From positions 1 through 64,000 of the forward strand of contig JAURYH010000035.1 in the NCBI GenBank assembly GCA_030653975.1: DNA of 64,000 bases, written 5' to 3'. The translations under genes were made by a program, and so were the position numbers. The notes below the pieces were generated by a model that was not told the DNA's origin, made no database searches, and saw only the letters and a list, made by a program, of their open reading frames with translations. Positions 1-8,360 of the stretch are shown one piece after another; within the stretch, counting starts at the first letter, position 1; every line of letters starts with the position of its first letter. This DNA is from Hydrogenophaga sp. (lineage in GTDB: Bacteria > Pseudomonadota > Gammaproteobacteria > Burkholderiales > Burkholderiaceae_C).

Positions 1-108
1 CAGCAGGGCCTGCATCGCTACATCCACTACTACAACCACCACCGAATCAAACTCAAACTAAAAGGCCTGAGCCCAGTTCAGTACCGGACGCAGGCCTTGA
101 GCTCCTAA
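1..108 (+). pseudogene. IS3-family transposase, C-terminal end (cut by window edge)
   Basis: The first 35 codons read as the extreme C-terminus of an IS3-family (IS150-like) OrfB transposase: [16 protein letters not shown], then GLSPVQYR, before a TAA stop. The N-x-x-R-x-x-x-x-L-x-G-L-S-P-V-x-Y-R pattern is the usual end of the integrase-core protein, just after its DDE domain. The rest lies outside the window, so whether the element is intact cannot be judged. The terminal repeat just downstream supports an IS boundary here. Confidence 0.85.
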
Positions 109-116
109 CCTTCAAC

Positions 117-141
117 TGTCCAACTTCTTGGGGTCAGTTCA
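117..141 (-). repeat. Right terminal inverted repeat of IS3-family element
   Basis: Read on the minus strand this begins TGAACTGACCCCAAGAAG, a typical IS150-group terminal inverted repeat ending in TG/CA. It lies 9 bp after the transposase stop. Its partner is outside the window, so no target duplication can be checked. Confidence 0.75.
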
Positions 142-293
142 TTCGGCCGGGTTTTTTCTTGCCCGCTGTGAGGCCGACACCTGGTAACAACAGCAGCACC
201 TGGTGACTGGCCGTGCGCCCGTCGCCGCGCTATGCTGAAACCCATGATCTCGCTGTCCCCCATGCGATTTGTGATGTACACCAAGGAGCCATC

Positions 294-530
294 ATGCCAA
301 ACGGCATCTACCGCATCGAAAGTGAACGCCCCATCGTGAGCGCCCTCCTGCACGTGGCCATGGGAAAGAGCTGCCTGCTGGATGATGGGGAACTCGCGGT
401 TGTGGTCGCGGCCAAGAGCCAGACGATCCCGCCGGGTCGGGAGATTCGGGTCGTCCACGTACCGACAGGCGAAATCGTGTTTCGCAAATCGGAGACCATC
501 CACGACAGGTTCAACGAGAGCCTGGGGTGA
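294..530 (+). CDS. Small hypothetical protein (78 aa)
   Basis: This 78-residue soluble protein begins MPNGIYRIES. The ATG at 294 is preceded by AAGGAG, which argues against the longer upstream frame. The sequence looks like a small all-beta protein (alternating hydrophobics, VVHVPTGEIVFRK) with no signal peptide, no cysteines and no membrane segment. I do not recognise the family. It lies alone between the IS end and a convergent glycosyltransferase gene. Confidence 0.6.
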   Translation: MPNGIYRIESERPIVSALLHVAMGKSCLLDDGELAVVVAAKSQTIPPGREIRVVHVPTGEIVFRKSETIHDRFNESLG

Positions 531-637
531 GCCGCCAGCGAGCGGGGAGAAATGGCGGTATGGCTGTACACAGCAGCACATCCCAAAGCGACGACAGCGC
601 GTGTGTCGCTGCGCTGAATGCCGATGAACGGAGCGTT

Positions 638-1873
638 TCAGTGCGCGGGCAGCGGCGGCGCAGACGGCATGGTGCGTCCGACGTGCTGCGCCATCACGCC
701 CGTGAACACGGCCTCGACCTGGGCGGCGATCTGCTGCCAGTCCAGCTGGACGACCCGCTGCCGCGCCCGGGTGCTGGCCAGGGTGATGTGCTGGGGCTGG
801 GCGGCCAGTTCGCGGGCCAGTGCGACATACGCTGAGGCATCGCCCGCCGGCGCCATCCAGCCGGTGACGCAGGGTTCCAGCCACTCGGCGGCGGCGGCTG
901 TGTCGAAGGCCAGCACCGGCAGCCCGCTGGACAACGCCTCCAGCGTCACGTTGCCAAAGGTCTCGGTCAGGCTGGGAAACAGGCACAGGTCGGCCGAGGC
1001 GTAACACGCGGCCAGTGCGTCCTGCCGCAGCTGCCCCACAAACACCGCCGACGGGCAGCGCTGCTGCAGGGTCTCGCGCTGCGGGCCGTCGCCCACGAAC
1101 ACGAGCCGCACATCGCGGTGCACCGCAGCCATCGCCTCGAAAGCGCGGATCGCAATCTCCAGGTTCTTCTCGGCGGCCAGCCGGCCCACCACCAGCAGCA
1201 CCAGGCTGGCTTCGTCGGCGCCCCACTGGGCGCGCAGTTCGCTGCTGCGGCACTCGGGCCGGAACAGCAACGTGTCCACGCCGCGCGCGACCACGCGCGT
1301 GTTCTCGAACCCGCTGGAGATCAGCTCGGCGCACAGCGCGCGCGTGGGCACCATGGTGCACTGCGTGAGGTTGTGGAACTTGCGCAGGTAGGCGACGATG
1401 GGTTTCTTCAGCCAGCCCAGGCCGTAGTGCTGGCTGTAGCTGTGGAAATTGGTGCGGAAGTCGGAGGTCACGGGCAGACGCAGGTGGCGCGCCGCCTGCA
1501 GCGCCGACCAGCCCAGCGGCCCTTCGGTGGCGATGTGCACCAGGTCCGGCCGCTGCAGCGCCCAGGACGAGATCAGGGCCTTCTTGCCCGGCAGGCCGAG
1601 CTTGAGCTGCGGGTAGCGCGGGATCGGCATGCCGCGCATCAGCACCTCTTCGAACCCGGCGTCGTGTGCGCCCAGGTCGGCCCGGGTCTGGCGCGGGCGC
1701 ACGAGCTGCACCTGGTGGTTGCGTTCACACAGGCCCTGCACCAGCCGCGCCAGCGTCAGCGCCACGCCGTTGACTTCGGGTGGCCAGGTCTCGGTGACCA
1801 CGGCCAGGCGCAGCGAGGGCCGGGCGGCCGGGAATTCCTGCACGAGGATGTGCTGTGAGGCGAGGTGGTTCAT
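638..1873 (-). CDS. GT4-family glycosyltransferase
   Basis: A 411-aa GT-B glycosyltransferase of the MgtA/PimB/SQD2-like type. The N-terminal acceptor domain has the WPPEVNGVA glycine-rich turn. The C-terminal donor domain has LLVVGRLAAEKN, FVGDGPQRE and the E-x7-E motif (ETFGNVTLE) that binds the nucleotide sugar. Such enzymes usually add a hexose to a lipid (diacylglycerol, phosphatidylinositol) on the cytoplasmic membrane face; the exact acceptor here is not readable. I chose the ATG at 1873, which has GGAAG upstream, over an ATG 33 bp earlier. It is divergent from the membrane protein at 2039 and close to three other lipid-type genes, so a role in polar-lipid synthesis is inferred. Confidence 0.8.
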   Translation of the reverse strand: MNHLASQHILVQEFPAARPSLRLAVVTETWPPEVNGVALTLARLVQGLCERNHQVQLVRPRQTRADLGAHDAGFEEVLMRGMPIPRYPQLKLGLPGKKALISSWALQRPDLVHIATEGPLGWSALQAARHLRLPVTSDFRTNFHSYSQHYGLGWLKKPIVAYLRKFHNLTQCTMVPTRALCAELISSGFENTRVVARGVDTLLFRPECRSSELRAQWGADEASLVLLVVGRLAAEKNLEIAIRAFEAMAAVHRDVRLVFVGDGPQRETLQQRCPSAVFVGQLRQDALAACYASADLCLFPSLTETFGNVTLEALSSGLPVLAFDTAAAAEWLEPCVTGWMAPAGDASAYVALARELAAQPQHITLASTRARQRVVQLDWQQIAAQVEAVFTGVMAQHVGRTMPSAPPLPAH

Positions 1874-1947
1874 GCCGCCATCTTCCGCAGCTTGCACAAC
1901 AGGCATGTGACAAACCAGCGTGGCTGCATGACGGCCCCGTGCCCGCG

Positions 1948-1972
1948 CGGTGACAGTGCGCTCCTGTCACCG
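1948..1972. promoter_or_regulatory. Perfect inverted repeat between divergent genes
   Basis: CGGTGACAG and CTGTCACCG are perfect 9-nt arms separated by 7 nt. The site lies between the divergent GT4 gene and the membrane-protein gene at 2039. The half-site CTGTCAC equals a PhoB half-box but is arranged head-to-head rather than in tandem, so another dimeric regulator, or a hairpin, is equally possible. Confidence 0.4.
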
Positions 1973-2038
1973 GCCTTTCATCGAGTCTGCGGATCATGTC
2001 GCCACACCGTGCCCATTCCCCACCCCCAGGAGACCCGC

Positions 2039-2647
2039 GTGACGACTTTCCGCCAAGCCCTCGATATCCAGCGCCAGGACGACCACCGCTACTACCACCA
2101 CCACCGCATCAACCAGGCGCTGCATTTCGTCAGCGCGATCAGTTTCCTGGTGGCCTACGCGTGGCTGCTGGTGGACCCGGTGGTCTCGGCCCTGATCGCC
2201 TGGCTGGTCTCCATGGCGACGCGCCAGGCCGGTCACTTCTTCTTTGAACCCAAGGGCTACGACCACATCAACCAGGCCTCGCACGAACACAAGGAAGCCA
2301 TCAAGGTGGGCTACAACCTGCAGCGCAAGATCGTGCTGATGGCCTTGTGGGCCGCCGCACCGGTGGCGCTGCTGGCCTCGCCCGACCTGCTGGGCCTGAT
2401 CGAGCCGCACACCGACTGGACCGGTTACGTGCGCGACGTCGGCGCGGCCTGGCTGGTGATCGGGGTCGGTGGCCTGCTGTTCCGCACCGTGCACCTGTTC
2501 TTCATCAAGGACGTGCAGACCGGCCTGGTGTGGATGACCAAGATCCTGACCGACCCCTTCCACGACATCGCGCTGTACCACAGGGCCCCGCTGCAGTTGC
2601 TGCGCGGCGAGCTGATCGACCCGGCCTATCACGGTCGCCGCGGCTGA
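2039..2647 (+). CDS. Multi-pass membrane protein, possibly DUF962/Mpo1-like
   Basis: A 202-aa membrane protein. The start is GTG at 2039, preceded by CAGGAG. The N-terminal region has HHHRINQALHF, then a hydrophobic pair, then TRQAGHFFFEPKG; two more membrane spans follow. Spaced histidines of the form HHR-x-N-x3-H and GH-x-F-x-E resemble the DUF962 family, which includes yeast Mpo1, an iron-dependent 2-hydroxy fatty-acid dioxygenase. The resemblance is by motif only. Its place next to glycosyltransferase, decarboxylase and aminotransferase genes suggests lipid modification. Confidence 0.6.
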   Translation: MTTFRQALDIQRQDDHRYYHHHRINQALHFVSAISFLVAYAWLLVDPVVSALIAWLVSMATRQAGHFFFEPKGYDHINQASHEHKEAIKVGYNLQRKIVLMALWAAAPVALLASPDLLGLIEPHTDWTGYVRDVGAAWLVIGVGGLLFRTVHLFFIKDVQTGLVWMTKILTDPFHDIALYHRAPLQLLRGELIDPAYHGRRG

Positions 2648-2672
2648 ACCGGCACCGTTCAACTTGACCCAT

Positions 2673-4334
2673 TCAGCCCGCGATCCGGCGCCCCAGCAGC
2701 GTGGCGATCACCTCGCGCAATATGCCGCGGCGGATGCCGCGGTTGCTCTGTCCTTTAACCGGTACCCACCAGCCCTGCGCCCGCATGTCGCGGCCGGCGA
2801 GCACGAAGCGCTGCAGCACCTGCTCGAAGTCGGCATCGCTGAAGTTCAGGCTGAAGATCAGGCGCCCCGTGCCCACCCAGCTCAGGGCCAGACCGTGCCA
2901 GCGCAGGTAATACTGCAGCAGCCAGTTGTAGCGCGAGGGCTCGGTGTAGCCGATGCTCCAGATACTGTGCAGGTTCGCCGCGCGCATGGGCAGGCCCTCG
3001 GCAGCCATGGTTTGATTGAAGCGCAGCGCGCGCGCGTTCCAGCGGTCCTCCTGCCCTTCGTAGATGGCCCGCACCTCGGGCGTGTCCAGACGGCGCAGGA
3101 AGGCGTTCATGCCGCCCATCACATACGGGTGGGCGTTGAAGGTGCCGCGCGCGAAACACAGGTCGGCCGGGCGCTCGGGGCGGTAGCGCTGCATCAGGTC
3201 GTGGCGGCCGCAGACCACGCCCACCGGGTAACCGCCGGCCAGGGTCTTGCCGTAGGTGACCATGTCGGACTTCACACCGAAATAGGCCTGCGCGCCGCCC
3301 GGCGCGAGCCGGAAACCGAGGAACACCTCGTCGAAGATCAGCACGATGCCGCGCTCGGTGCAGACCTGGCGCAGGCGCTGCAGCCAGGCGGTGTAGGCGG
3401 CTTTGTCGTAGCCCGCCTGGCGGCTGCTGTCGACCAGCGCCGAATCGGCTGGGGCGTTGCGGTTGGGGTGCAGGGCCTGCAGCGGGTTGACGAGCACGCA
3501 GGCGATGTCCTTGCGCGTGCGCAAGACCTGCAGGCTGCGCTCGCTCATGTCGGCCAGGGTGTGGGTTTCGCGCGGGGGCAGCGGGTTGCCCGGGCCGGGC
3601 TGCACGTCTTCCCACCAGCCGTGGTAGGCGCCGCAGAAGCGCACCAGGTGTTGGCGCCGCGTGTGGTAACGCGCCAGGCGCACGGCCTGCATCACCGCCT
3701 CGGTGCCCGACATGTGGAACGAGACGGCGTCCAGCCCCGAGATGGCACGCAACCGCTCGATGTTGTCGGCCACGCAGGGGTGGTAGGCGCCGAGCACCGG
3801 TCCGAGATCCTGCGCCATCGCCGCGCCCTCGGCCATGGTGGCTTTGTAGAAGTCCACGCCGAACACGTTGACACCGTAGGAACCCGTCAGGTCGATGAAG
3901 CGGTTGCCGTCCAGGTCGGTCAGGCTCACGCCTTCGGCCGACTGCACGAAGGCGCCCACCTTCAGCCGCGCGCTCACGATGGGGCTGAACTGGAAGGGCA
4001 CGCGGTATTGGCCGGTGAACTGCAGGTCGGCCAGGCCCTCGCGCGCCTGCGCGGTGAGCGCCAGGGTCCTGGCGTAGCGCTGGGCGAAACCGGCGCACAG
4101 CGTCTCGAAGGCGGCGCGGCGCTGCTGCGCGACCTCGTCGGACACACCGTCGCAGTTGAAAAACTGCGCCTCGTCGTAGGCGTAGCCCGGCAGCAGCCGC
4201 GCCAGCCGTTTGGCCATGCGCGAGTGTCCCGCGAGCGAACGGTGCTTGGCGCGCGAGAGGTCGAGGCGGCGCTTGAGCGCGGGCAGGCCCAGCGCGAGCG
4301 CGGCGGCCGGGAGGGCGTATTCGAAAAAGGTCAT
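2673..4334 (-). CDS. Class III aminotransferase (GSA-aminomutase-like) with N-terminal extension
   Basis: A 553-aa PLP enzyme. Residues 1-110 are an extra N-terminal region rich in helix and basic residues. The fold-type I domain follows, with SGTEA (209-213), FCGAYHGW (about 233-240), FDEV (334-337, the Asp that contacts the pyridine N) and catalytic Lys363 in YGKTLAGGYP. The closest family by motif is glutamate-1-semialdehyde aminomutase and related class III transaminases. At about 430 aa that family is shorter, so the extension is notable. The gene is divergent from psd by 59 bp. With psd and two glycosyltransferases around it, transamination or isomerisation of an amino headgroup is a reasonable inference; a haem-pathway role is unlikely here. 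Confidence 0.75.
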   Translation of the reverse strand: MTFFEYALPAAALALGLPALKRRLDLSRAKHRSLAGHSRMAKRLARLLPGYAYDEAQFFNCDGVSDEVAQQRRAAFETLCAGFAQRYARTLALTAQAREGLADLQFTGQYRVPFQFSPIVSARLKVGAFVQSAEGVSLTDLDGNRFIDLTGSYGVNVFGVDFYKATMAEGAAMAQDLGPVLGAYHPCVADNIERLRAISGLDAVSFHMSGTEAVMQAVRLARYHTRRQHLVRFCGAYHGWWEDVQPGPGNPLPPRETHTLADMSERSLQVLRTRKDIACVLVNPLQALHPNRNAPADSALVDSSRQAGYDKAAYTAWLQRLRQVCTERGIVLIFDEVFLGFRLAPGGAQAYFGVKSDMVTYGKTLAGGYPVGVVCGRHDLMQRYRPERPADLCFARGTFNAHPYVMGGMNAFLRRLDTPEVRAIYEGQEDRWNARALRFNQTMAAEGLPMRAANLHSIWSIGYTEPSRYNWLLQYYLRWHGLALSWVGTGRLIFSLNFSDADFEQVLQRFVLAGRDMRAQGWWVPVKGQSNRGIRRGILREVIATLLGRRIAG

Positions 4335-4393
4335 GGCGATGACGACTCCGTGAATGCAATCCCGCGTTTCTATTTCACCCCTATGACACCCGT

Positions 4394-5308
4394 ATGAACC
4401 TGCGAGCCGTCGCGCAGCGCCTGGCGCTGAACGAGGACCTGAATTTCCTGCTGACCAACCGCGTGCCGCGCATCGCGCTCACGCGCTTCATGGGCTGGTG
4501 GAGCCGCATCCGAAACCCGTGGGTGCGCGATGCGTCGATGGCGGTCTGGAAGACCTTTTCCGACCTCGACCTGAGCGAGGCCAAACAATCCCACTTCGAC
4601 AGCCTGCACGACTGCTTCACCCGCGAACTCAAGCCCGGCCTGCGCCCGCTCGATGGCCGGCCCGGTGTGCTGACCAGCCCGAGCGACGGCATCGTCGGCG
4701 CCTGCGGCCGCATCGAGGCCTTGCAGTACGGCACCGACGCCCAGCTGTTCCAGGCCAAGGGCTTCCCCTACCGGCTGCTCGACCTGCTGGGCGACGACGT
4801 GCCAGGGCGCGATCTGGCGCGGCAACTGCAGGGCGGCAGCTACGTCACGCTGCGGCTCACGTCCAGCATGTACCACCGCTTTCACGCGCCCTGCGACGCC
4901 ACGCTCGAACACGTCACCTACATCAGCGGCGACACCTGGAACGTCAACCCGATCGCGCTCCAGCGCGTGGAGCGCCTGTTCTGCCGCAACGAACGCGCCG
5001 TGCTGCGGCTGCGCCGGCCCGGCGGCGGCCTGCTGGTGCTCGTGCCGGTGGCGGCCATCCTGGTGGCCAGCATGCGCCTGCGTGCGCTGGACGCAGCGCT
5101 CAACCTGCGTTACCGCGGCCCCCACCAGCTGCCCTGCTCGGCCCGCTACCGGCAGGGCGAGGAGCTCGGCTGGTTCGAACACGGCTCGACCATCCTGGTG
5201 CTGGCGCCGCCGGGCCTGGCACTCGACCCCTCGCTGCGCGACGGCCACCGCATCCGCATGGGCGAAGCCCTGCTGCAAACCACCTCCCACACCAGAAACA
5301 CCCCATGA
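4394..5308 (+). CDS. psd: Phosphatidylserine decarboxylase proenzyme
   Basis: A 304-aa pyruvoyl-dependent decarboxylase converting phosphatidylserine to phosphatidylethanolamine at the inner membrane. Family marks are FTRELKPGLRPL (75-86), SPSDG with Asp98, YHRFHAP with His161 and His164, and the self-cleavage site His263-Gly-Ser265-Thr. Ser265 would become the pyruvoyl group of the alpha chain. The Asp-His-Ser autoprocessing set is intact. The stop codon overlaps the start of the downstream glycosyltransferase (ATGA), so the two are translationally coupled. An accessory role in specialised lipid synthesis is possible; whether the genome has a second psd cannot be seen. Confidence 0.9.
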   Translation: MNLRAVAQRLALNEDLNFLLTNRVPRIALTRFMGWWSRIRNPWVRDASMAVWKTFSDLDLSEAKQSHFDSLHDCFTRELKPGLRPLDGRPGVLTSPSDGIVGACGRIEALQYGTDAQLFQAKGFPYRLLDLLGDDVPGRDLARQLQGGSYVTLRLTSSMYHRFHAPCDATLEHVTYISGDTWNVNPIALQRVERLFCRNERAVLRLRRPGGGLLVLVPVAAILVASMRLRALDAALNLRYRGPHQLPCSARYRQGEELGWFEHGSTILVLAPPGLALDPSLRDGHRIRMGEALLQTTSHTRNTP

Positions 5309-6510
5309 CCACCGTCGACCTGATCTATTTCAACGCCGGTGGCGGCCACCGCGCCTCCGCACTCGCCCTGCAATCCGTGCTGCGCGAACAGGGGCGCCCC
5401 TGGGACGTGCGCCTGGTCAACCTGTTCGAGGTGCTCGACCCCTCGGGTCGCTTCAAGCGCCTCACCGGCAAGGCACCCGAGGACTGGTACAACCAGCGCC
5501 TCGCGCGGGGCTGGACCCTGGGCATGGCGCACGAACTCAAGATCCTGCAGGGCCTGATCCGGCTCGCCCACCCGACCCTGGTGCGCAAGCTGCGGCGCCA
5601 CTGGCAACGCACGCGCCCCGACCTCGTGGTCTCGCTGATCCCGAACTTCAACCGTGCCCTGTACCACAGCCTGACCGCCGCGCTGCCCGGTGTGCCCTAC
5701 GTCACCGTGCTGACCGACCTCGCCGATCTGCCACCGCATTTCTGGATCGAGCGCGACCAGCCGCAGCACTTCATCTGCGGCACACCGCGCGCGGTGCAGC
5801 AGGCCCACGCGCTGGGTCACAACGAAGACCACGTGCACACCACCTCGGGCATGATCCTGCGCCCCGAGTTCTACCGGCCCGCCACGCTCGACCAGGCCGA
5901 GGAACAGCGCCGCCTGGGGCTGGACCCGCAGCGCCCGACGGGGCTGGTGCTGTTCGGCGGTCACGGCTCCAGGGCCATGCTGGGCATCGCCGAGCGGCTG
6001 AGCGACACGCAGCTGATCCTGGTCTGCGGTCACAACCAGGCCCTCGCCGAGCGCCTGCGCGCCCAGCCCTCGACCGCGCGGCACGTCGTGGTCGGGTTCA
6101 GCAGCGACATTCCCGCCTGGATGCGGCTGGCGGATTTCCTGATTGGCAAGCCCGGCCCCGGCAGCGTGAGCGAAGCGGTGCAGATGGGTTTGCCGGTGAT
6201 CGTGGTGAACAACGCCTGGACCATGCCGCAGGAGCGCTACAACGCCGACTGGATCCGCGAGCAGCGGCTCGGCATCGTGCTCGGCAGTTTCCGCGGCGTG
6301 GACAGCGCGGTGGCGCAGTTGCTGGACGGGCTCGACGGATTTCGCGCCCGTGTGGGCCGGATTCAAAACCGGGCGCTGTTCGAGATCCCCGACATCCTCG
6401 CCCGGGTCCTGGCGGAGAACACACCCATCACCTTCACGTCACGCGCCAGCACGTCGAGCACGCGCAGCATGTCGTCCTCGGTCTTGATCGCCGAATCAAA
6501 GTCCCGGTAA
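5305..6510 (+). CDS. GT28-type glycosyltransferase (MGDG-synthase/MurG-like)
   Basis: A 401-aa GT-B enzyme beginning MTTVDLIYFNAGGGHRASALAL; the GGGHR-x-SA motif is the N-terminal signature of MGDG synthase and related diacylglycerol glucosyltransferases. The C-terminal donor site has LFGGHGS, FSSDIPAWM, and GKPGPGSVSEA followed by NNAWTMPQERYN. It probably transfers a sugar from a UDP donor to a lipid acceptor at the membrane. The ATG overlaps the psd stop. The last 24 residues (TFTSRASTSSTRSMSSS and on) are low-complexity and antisense to a coding-like minus frame, so the native C-terminus may have been replaced. Confidence 0.8.
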   Translation: MTTVDLIYFNAGGGHRASALALQSVLREQGRPWDVRLVNLFEVLDPSGRFKRLTGKAPEDWYNQRLARGWTLGMAHELKILQGLIRLAHPTLVRKLRRHWQRTRPDLVVSLIPNFNRALYHSLTAALPGVPYVTVLTDLADLPPHFWIERDQPQHFICGTPRAVQQAHALGHNEDHVHTTSGMILRPEFYRPATLDQAEEQRRLGLDPQRPTGLVLFGGHGSRAMLGIAERLSDTQLILVCGHNQALAERLRAQPSTARHVVVGFSSDIPAWMRLADFLIGKPGPGSVSEAVQMGLPVIVVNNAWTMPQERYNADWIREQRLGIVLGSFRGVDSAVAQLLDGLDGFRARVGRIQNRALFEIPDILARVLAENTPITFTSRASTSSTRSMSSSVLIAESKSR

Positions 6511-6644
6511 CAGAAGCCGTTGTTGCCATCGGCCAGGAGGTCCGAACGCTCCAGCGTCCAGGTGATGATGACCTGGCAGAAATGGCGGTCAGGCCCGGCA
6601 GGGCCAGGCCGAAAGTCAGGGCTCGCAGGAAAGTACCTCCAGGC

Positions 6645-6812
6645 TCAGCGGTTCCAGGTCGACTGGCTGCGTTCCCGGCGGGCGTTGAAACGAAAACGCT
6701 GCAGGGCCAGCAGCTCCAGCACGCCACCGACGACGCCGCAACCGATCGCGCCGAACAGCTTGAATGCGCGTAGCGGATCCCGTCTGCGGCGATGCTGGGA
6801 GTTCTTCATCAT
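6645..6812 (-). CDS. Small single-pass membrane protein (55 aa)
   Basis: A 55-residue frame too short for most gene callers: MMKNSQHRRRRDPL, then one membrane span of about 19 residues (LFGAIGCGVVGG onward), then a basic tail ending in STWNR. AAAGG lies just before the double ATG at 6812. High third-position GC and the basic-span-basic layout favour real coding. No family recognised. The same frame stays coding-like beyond its TGA down to 6363, so it may be the head of a gene broken by a nonsense codon. Confidence 0.45.
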   Translation of the reverse strand: MMKNSQHRRRRDPLRAFKLFGAIGCGVVGGVLELLALQRFRFNARRERSQSTWNR

Positions 6813-6996
6813 GCAAAGGCCTTTCTGGCCGACCCGTGATGCCGGCGAGCCACCTTAGCGTTTTCATGTGACGGTTTTGCGTCAACCTCCCGCTGTCGCA
6901 ACGACGTCCGACGGCACACCAATCCACACCCCCGGGCGTTATGCTCGACGCTGATCCAGCCACCACCTGCACCACCCCAAACCGTCGCTTCACACC

Positions 6997-8013
6997 GTGC
7001 CTGAAACCGCCCTGCCCGAGCTGCTGGCTCTGGAAAAGATCATGGAGCTGGGCGCGCCCCATCTTCAGGTGCAGGAGCCGTGCCGGATCACGCTGCCGTC
7101 GGGCCGCAGCTTTCCCGTTCATGCCATCAGCCTGGGCAACCCGAGCCTGGATGTGCCTGCGATGGGCTACTTCGGCGGTGTGCACGGGCTGGAGCGCATC
7201 GGCGCCCAGGTGGTCATCGCCTTCCTGCAGAACATCGTCACGCGGCTGTCGTGGGACAGCTCGCTGCACCGCCTGCTGGAAGGCGTTCGCCTGGTGTTCA
7301 TGCCCATCGTCAACCCCGGCGGCATGTGGGCCGCGACGCGGGCCAATCCACGCGGCGTCGACCTGATGCGCAACGCCCCGGTCGAGGCGCGGGAAAAGGT
7401 GCCTTACATGCTCGGTGGCCAGCGCCTGAGCGCGGGCCTGCCCTGGTACCGCGGGCGCCTCGGGGACCCGCTGGAAGCGGAGAGCCAGGCGGTCTGCGAC
7501 GTGGTGCACCGCGAGCTGCTGAGCCGCCGGTTCAGCATCTCGCTGGACTGCCACTCGGGCTTCGGCATCAGCGACCGCCTGTGGTTCCCCTTTGCCCACA
7601 CGCGCGAGCCCATCCACCACCTGGCCGAGGTGCACGCACTCAAGGCCATCTTCGAGCAGGCCCACAGCCACCACCCCTACATCATCGAACCGCAGAGCGC
7701 GCAGTACCTGACCCACGGCGACCTCTGGGACCACCTCTACCTGCAGGCCTGCACCACACACCCGGAGCGCACCTTTTTGCCGCTGACGCTGGAGATGGGC
7801 TCGTGGCTGTGGATCAAGAAGAACCCGCGCCAGCTGTTTTCGCGCCGGGGCATCTTCAACCCGCTGATAGGCCACCGCCAGCAGCGCGTGCTGCGCCGTC
7901 ACCTGGCGCTGCTGGACTTTCTCTCGCGCGCCGCGAGCAGCCACACGCGGTGGACTCCTGGCGCCGATCAACGCGGTCAGCGTCATGCGGATGCGCTGGC
8001 TGACTGGTATTGA
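6997..8013 (+). CDS. M14-family zinc carboxypeptidase-like protein
   Basis: A 338-aa protein with the zinc carboxypeptidase set: His63-x-x-Glu66 in GGVHGLE, the substrate-binding NPRGVDLMRN (117-126), His186 in LDCHSGFG as third zinc ligand, and Glu266 in LTLEMGS as general base. There is no signal peptide, so it is a cytoplasmic enzyme acting on a peptide or amide, as in the DUF2817/succinylglutamate desuccinylase side of the M14 superfamily. The start is GTG at 6997. It stands alone between the lipid locus and a repeat-rich spacer; the substrate is unknown. Confidence 0.75.
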   Translation: MPETALPELLALEKIMELGAPHLQVQEPCRITLPSGRSFPVHAISLGNPSLDVPAMGYFGGVHGLERIGAQVVIAFLQNIVTRLSWDSSLHRLLEGVRLVFMPIVNPGGMWAATRANPRGVDLMRNAPVEAREKVPYMLGGQRLSAGLPWYRGRLGDPLEAESQAVCDVVHRELLSRRFSISLDCHSGFGISDRLWFPFAHTREPIHHLAEVHALKAIFEQAHSHHPYIIEPQSAQYLTHGDLWDHLYLQACTTHPERTFLPLTLEMGSWLWIKKNPRQLFSRRGIFNPLIGHRQQRVLRRHLALLDFLSRAASSHTRWTPGADQRGQRHADALADWY

Positions 8014-8077
8014 AAACCGACCCTTCTCAATGCGCTTCTGTTGTGAACTTCCTGTCCCTTTCGTTGCTGCTCGCGAG

Positions 8078-8312
8078 CCAAGGCGTGTGCGGACAGGCCG
8101 CAGCGCTTCAGTGAGGCGGTCGGTGCTGCGCACCGACTTCCCTGCGATGCTCGCGACCGTGGCCCGTCGCACAACTCGCTGCGTTCGCTGCGCTCTCTCC
8201 GCTCAGACAGGTGCGACGAGTCAGATGACGAAGCGCGCTGCGCGCACGGCCACGGCCACTGCGCTTCTCGGCGCCTCACAGGCGCGCTGCGGCCTACCCG
8301 CACACGCCTTGG
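8078..8312 (+). repeat. Composite palindromic repeat, module A copy 1 (235 bp)
   Basis: Bounded by 29-nt inverted arms (8078-8106 and 8284-8312, two mismatches) starting CCAAGGCGTGTGCGG. Inside are a GTCGGTGC/GCACCGAC hairpin and a 33-nt core at 8173-8205. An inverted copy of the same length lies at 13704-13938. No supported gene lies in 8014-8697. Confidence 0.85.
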
Positions 8313-8360
8313 CAACCAAAGGTCTTGGCACGGCAACGGTGGAACACCCAAACGCTTCAT

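Noticed and set aside
1895-1913. Pho-box-like TTGTCACATGCCTGTTGTG on the minus strand before the GT4 gene
   Set aside because: The second half-site is poor and it lies only 22 bp before the chosen start, leaving no room for a normal promoter.
2673-4334. hemL (glutamate-1-semialdehyde aminomutase)
   Set aside because: The 110-residue N-terminal extension and the lipid-gene context do not fit the tetrapyrrole enzyme.
2664-4397. Long plus-strand open frame of 577 codons
   Set aside because: It is the antisense of the class III aminotransferase; its text is histidine- and alanine-rich with no family features, as expected of antisense frames in high-GC DNA.
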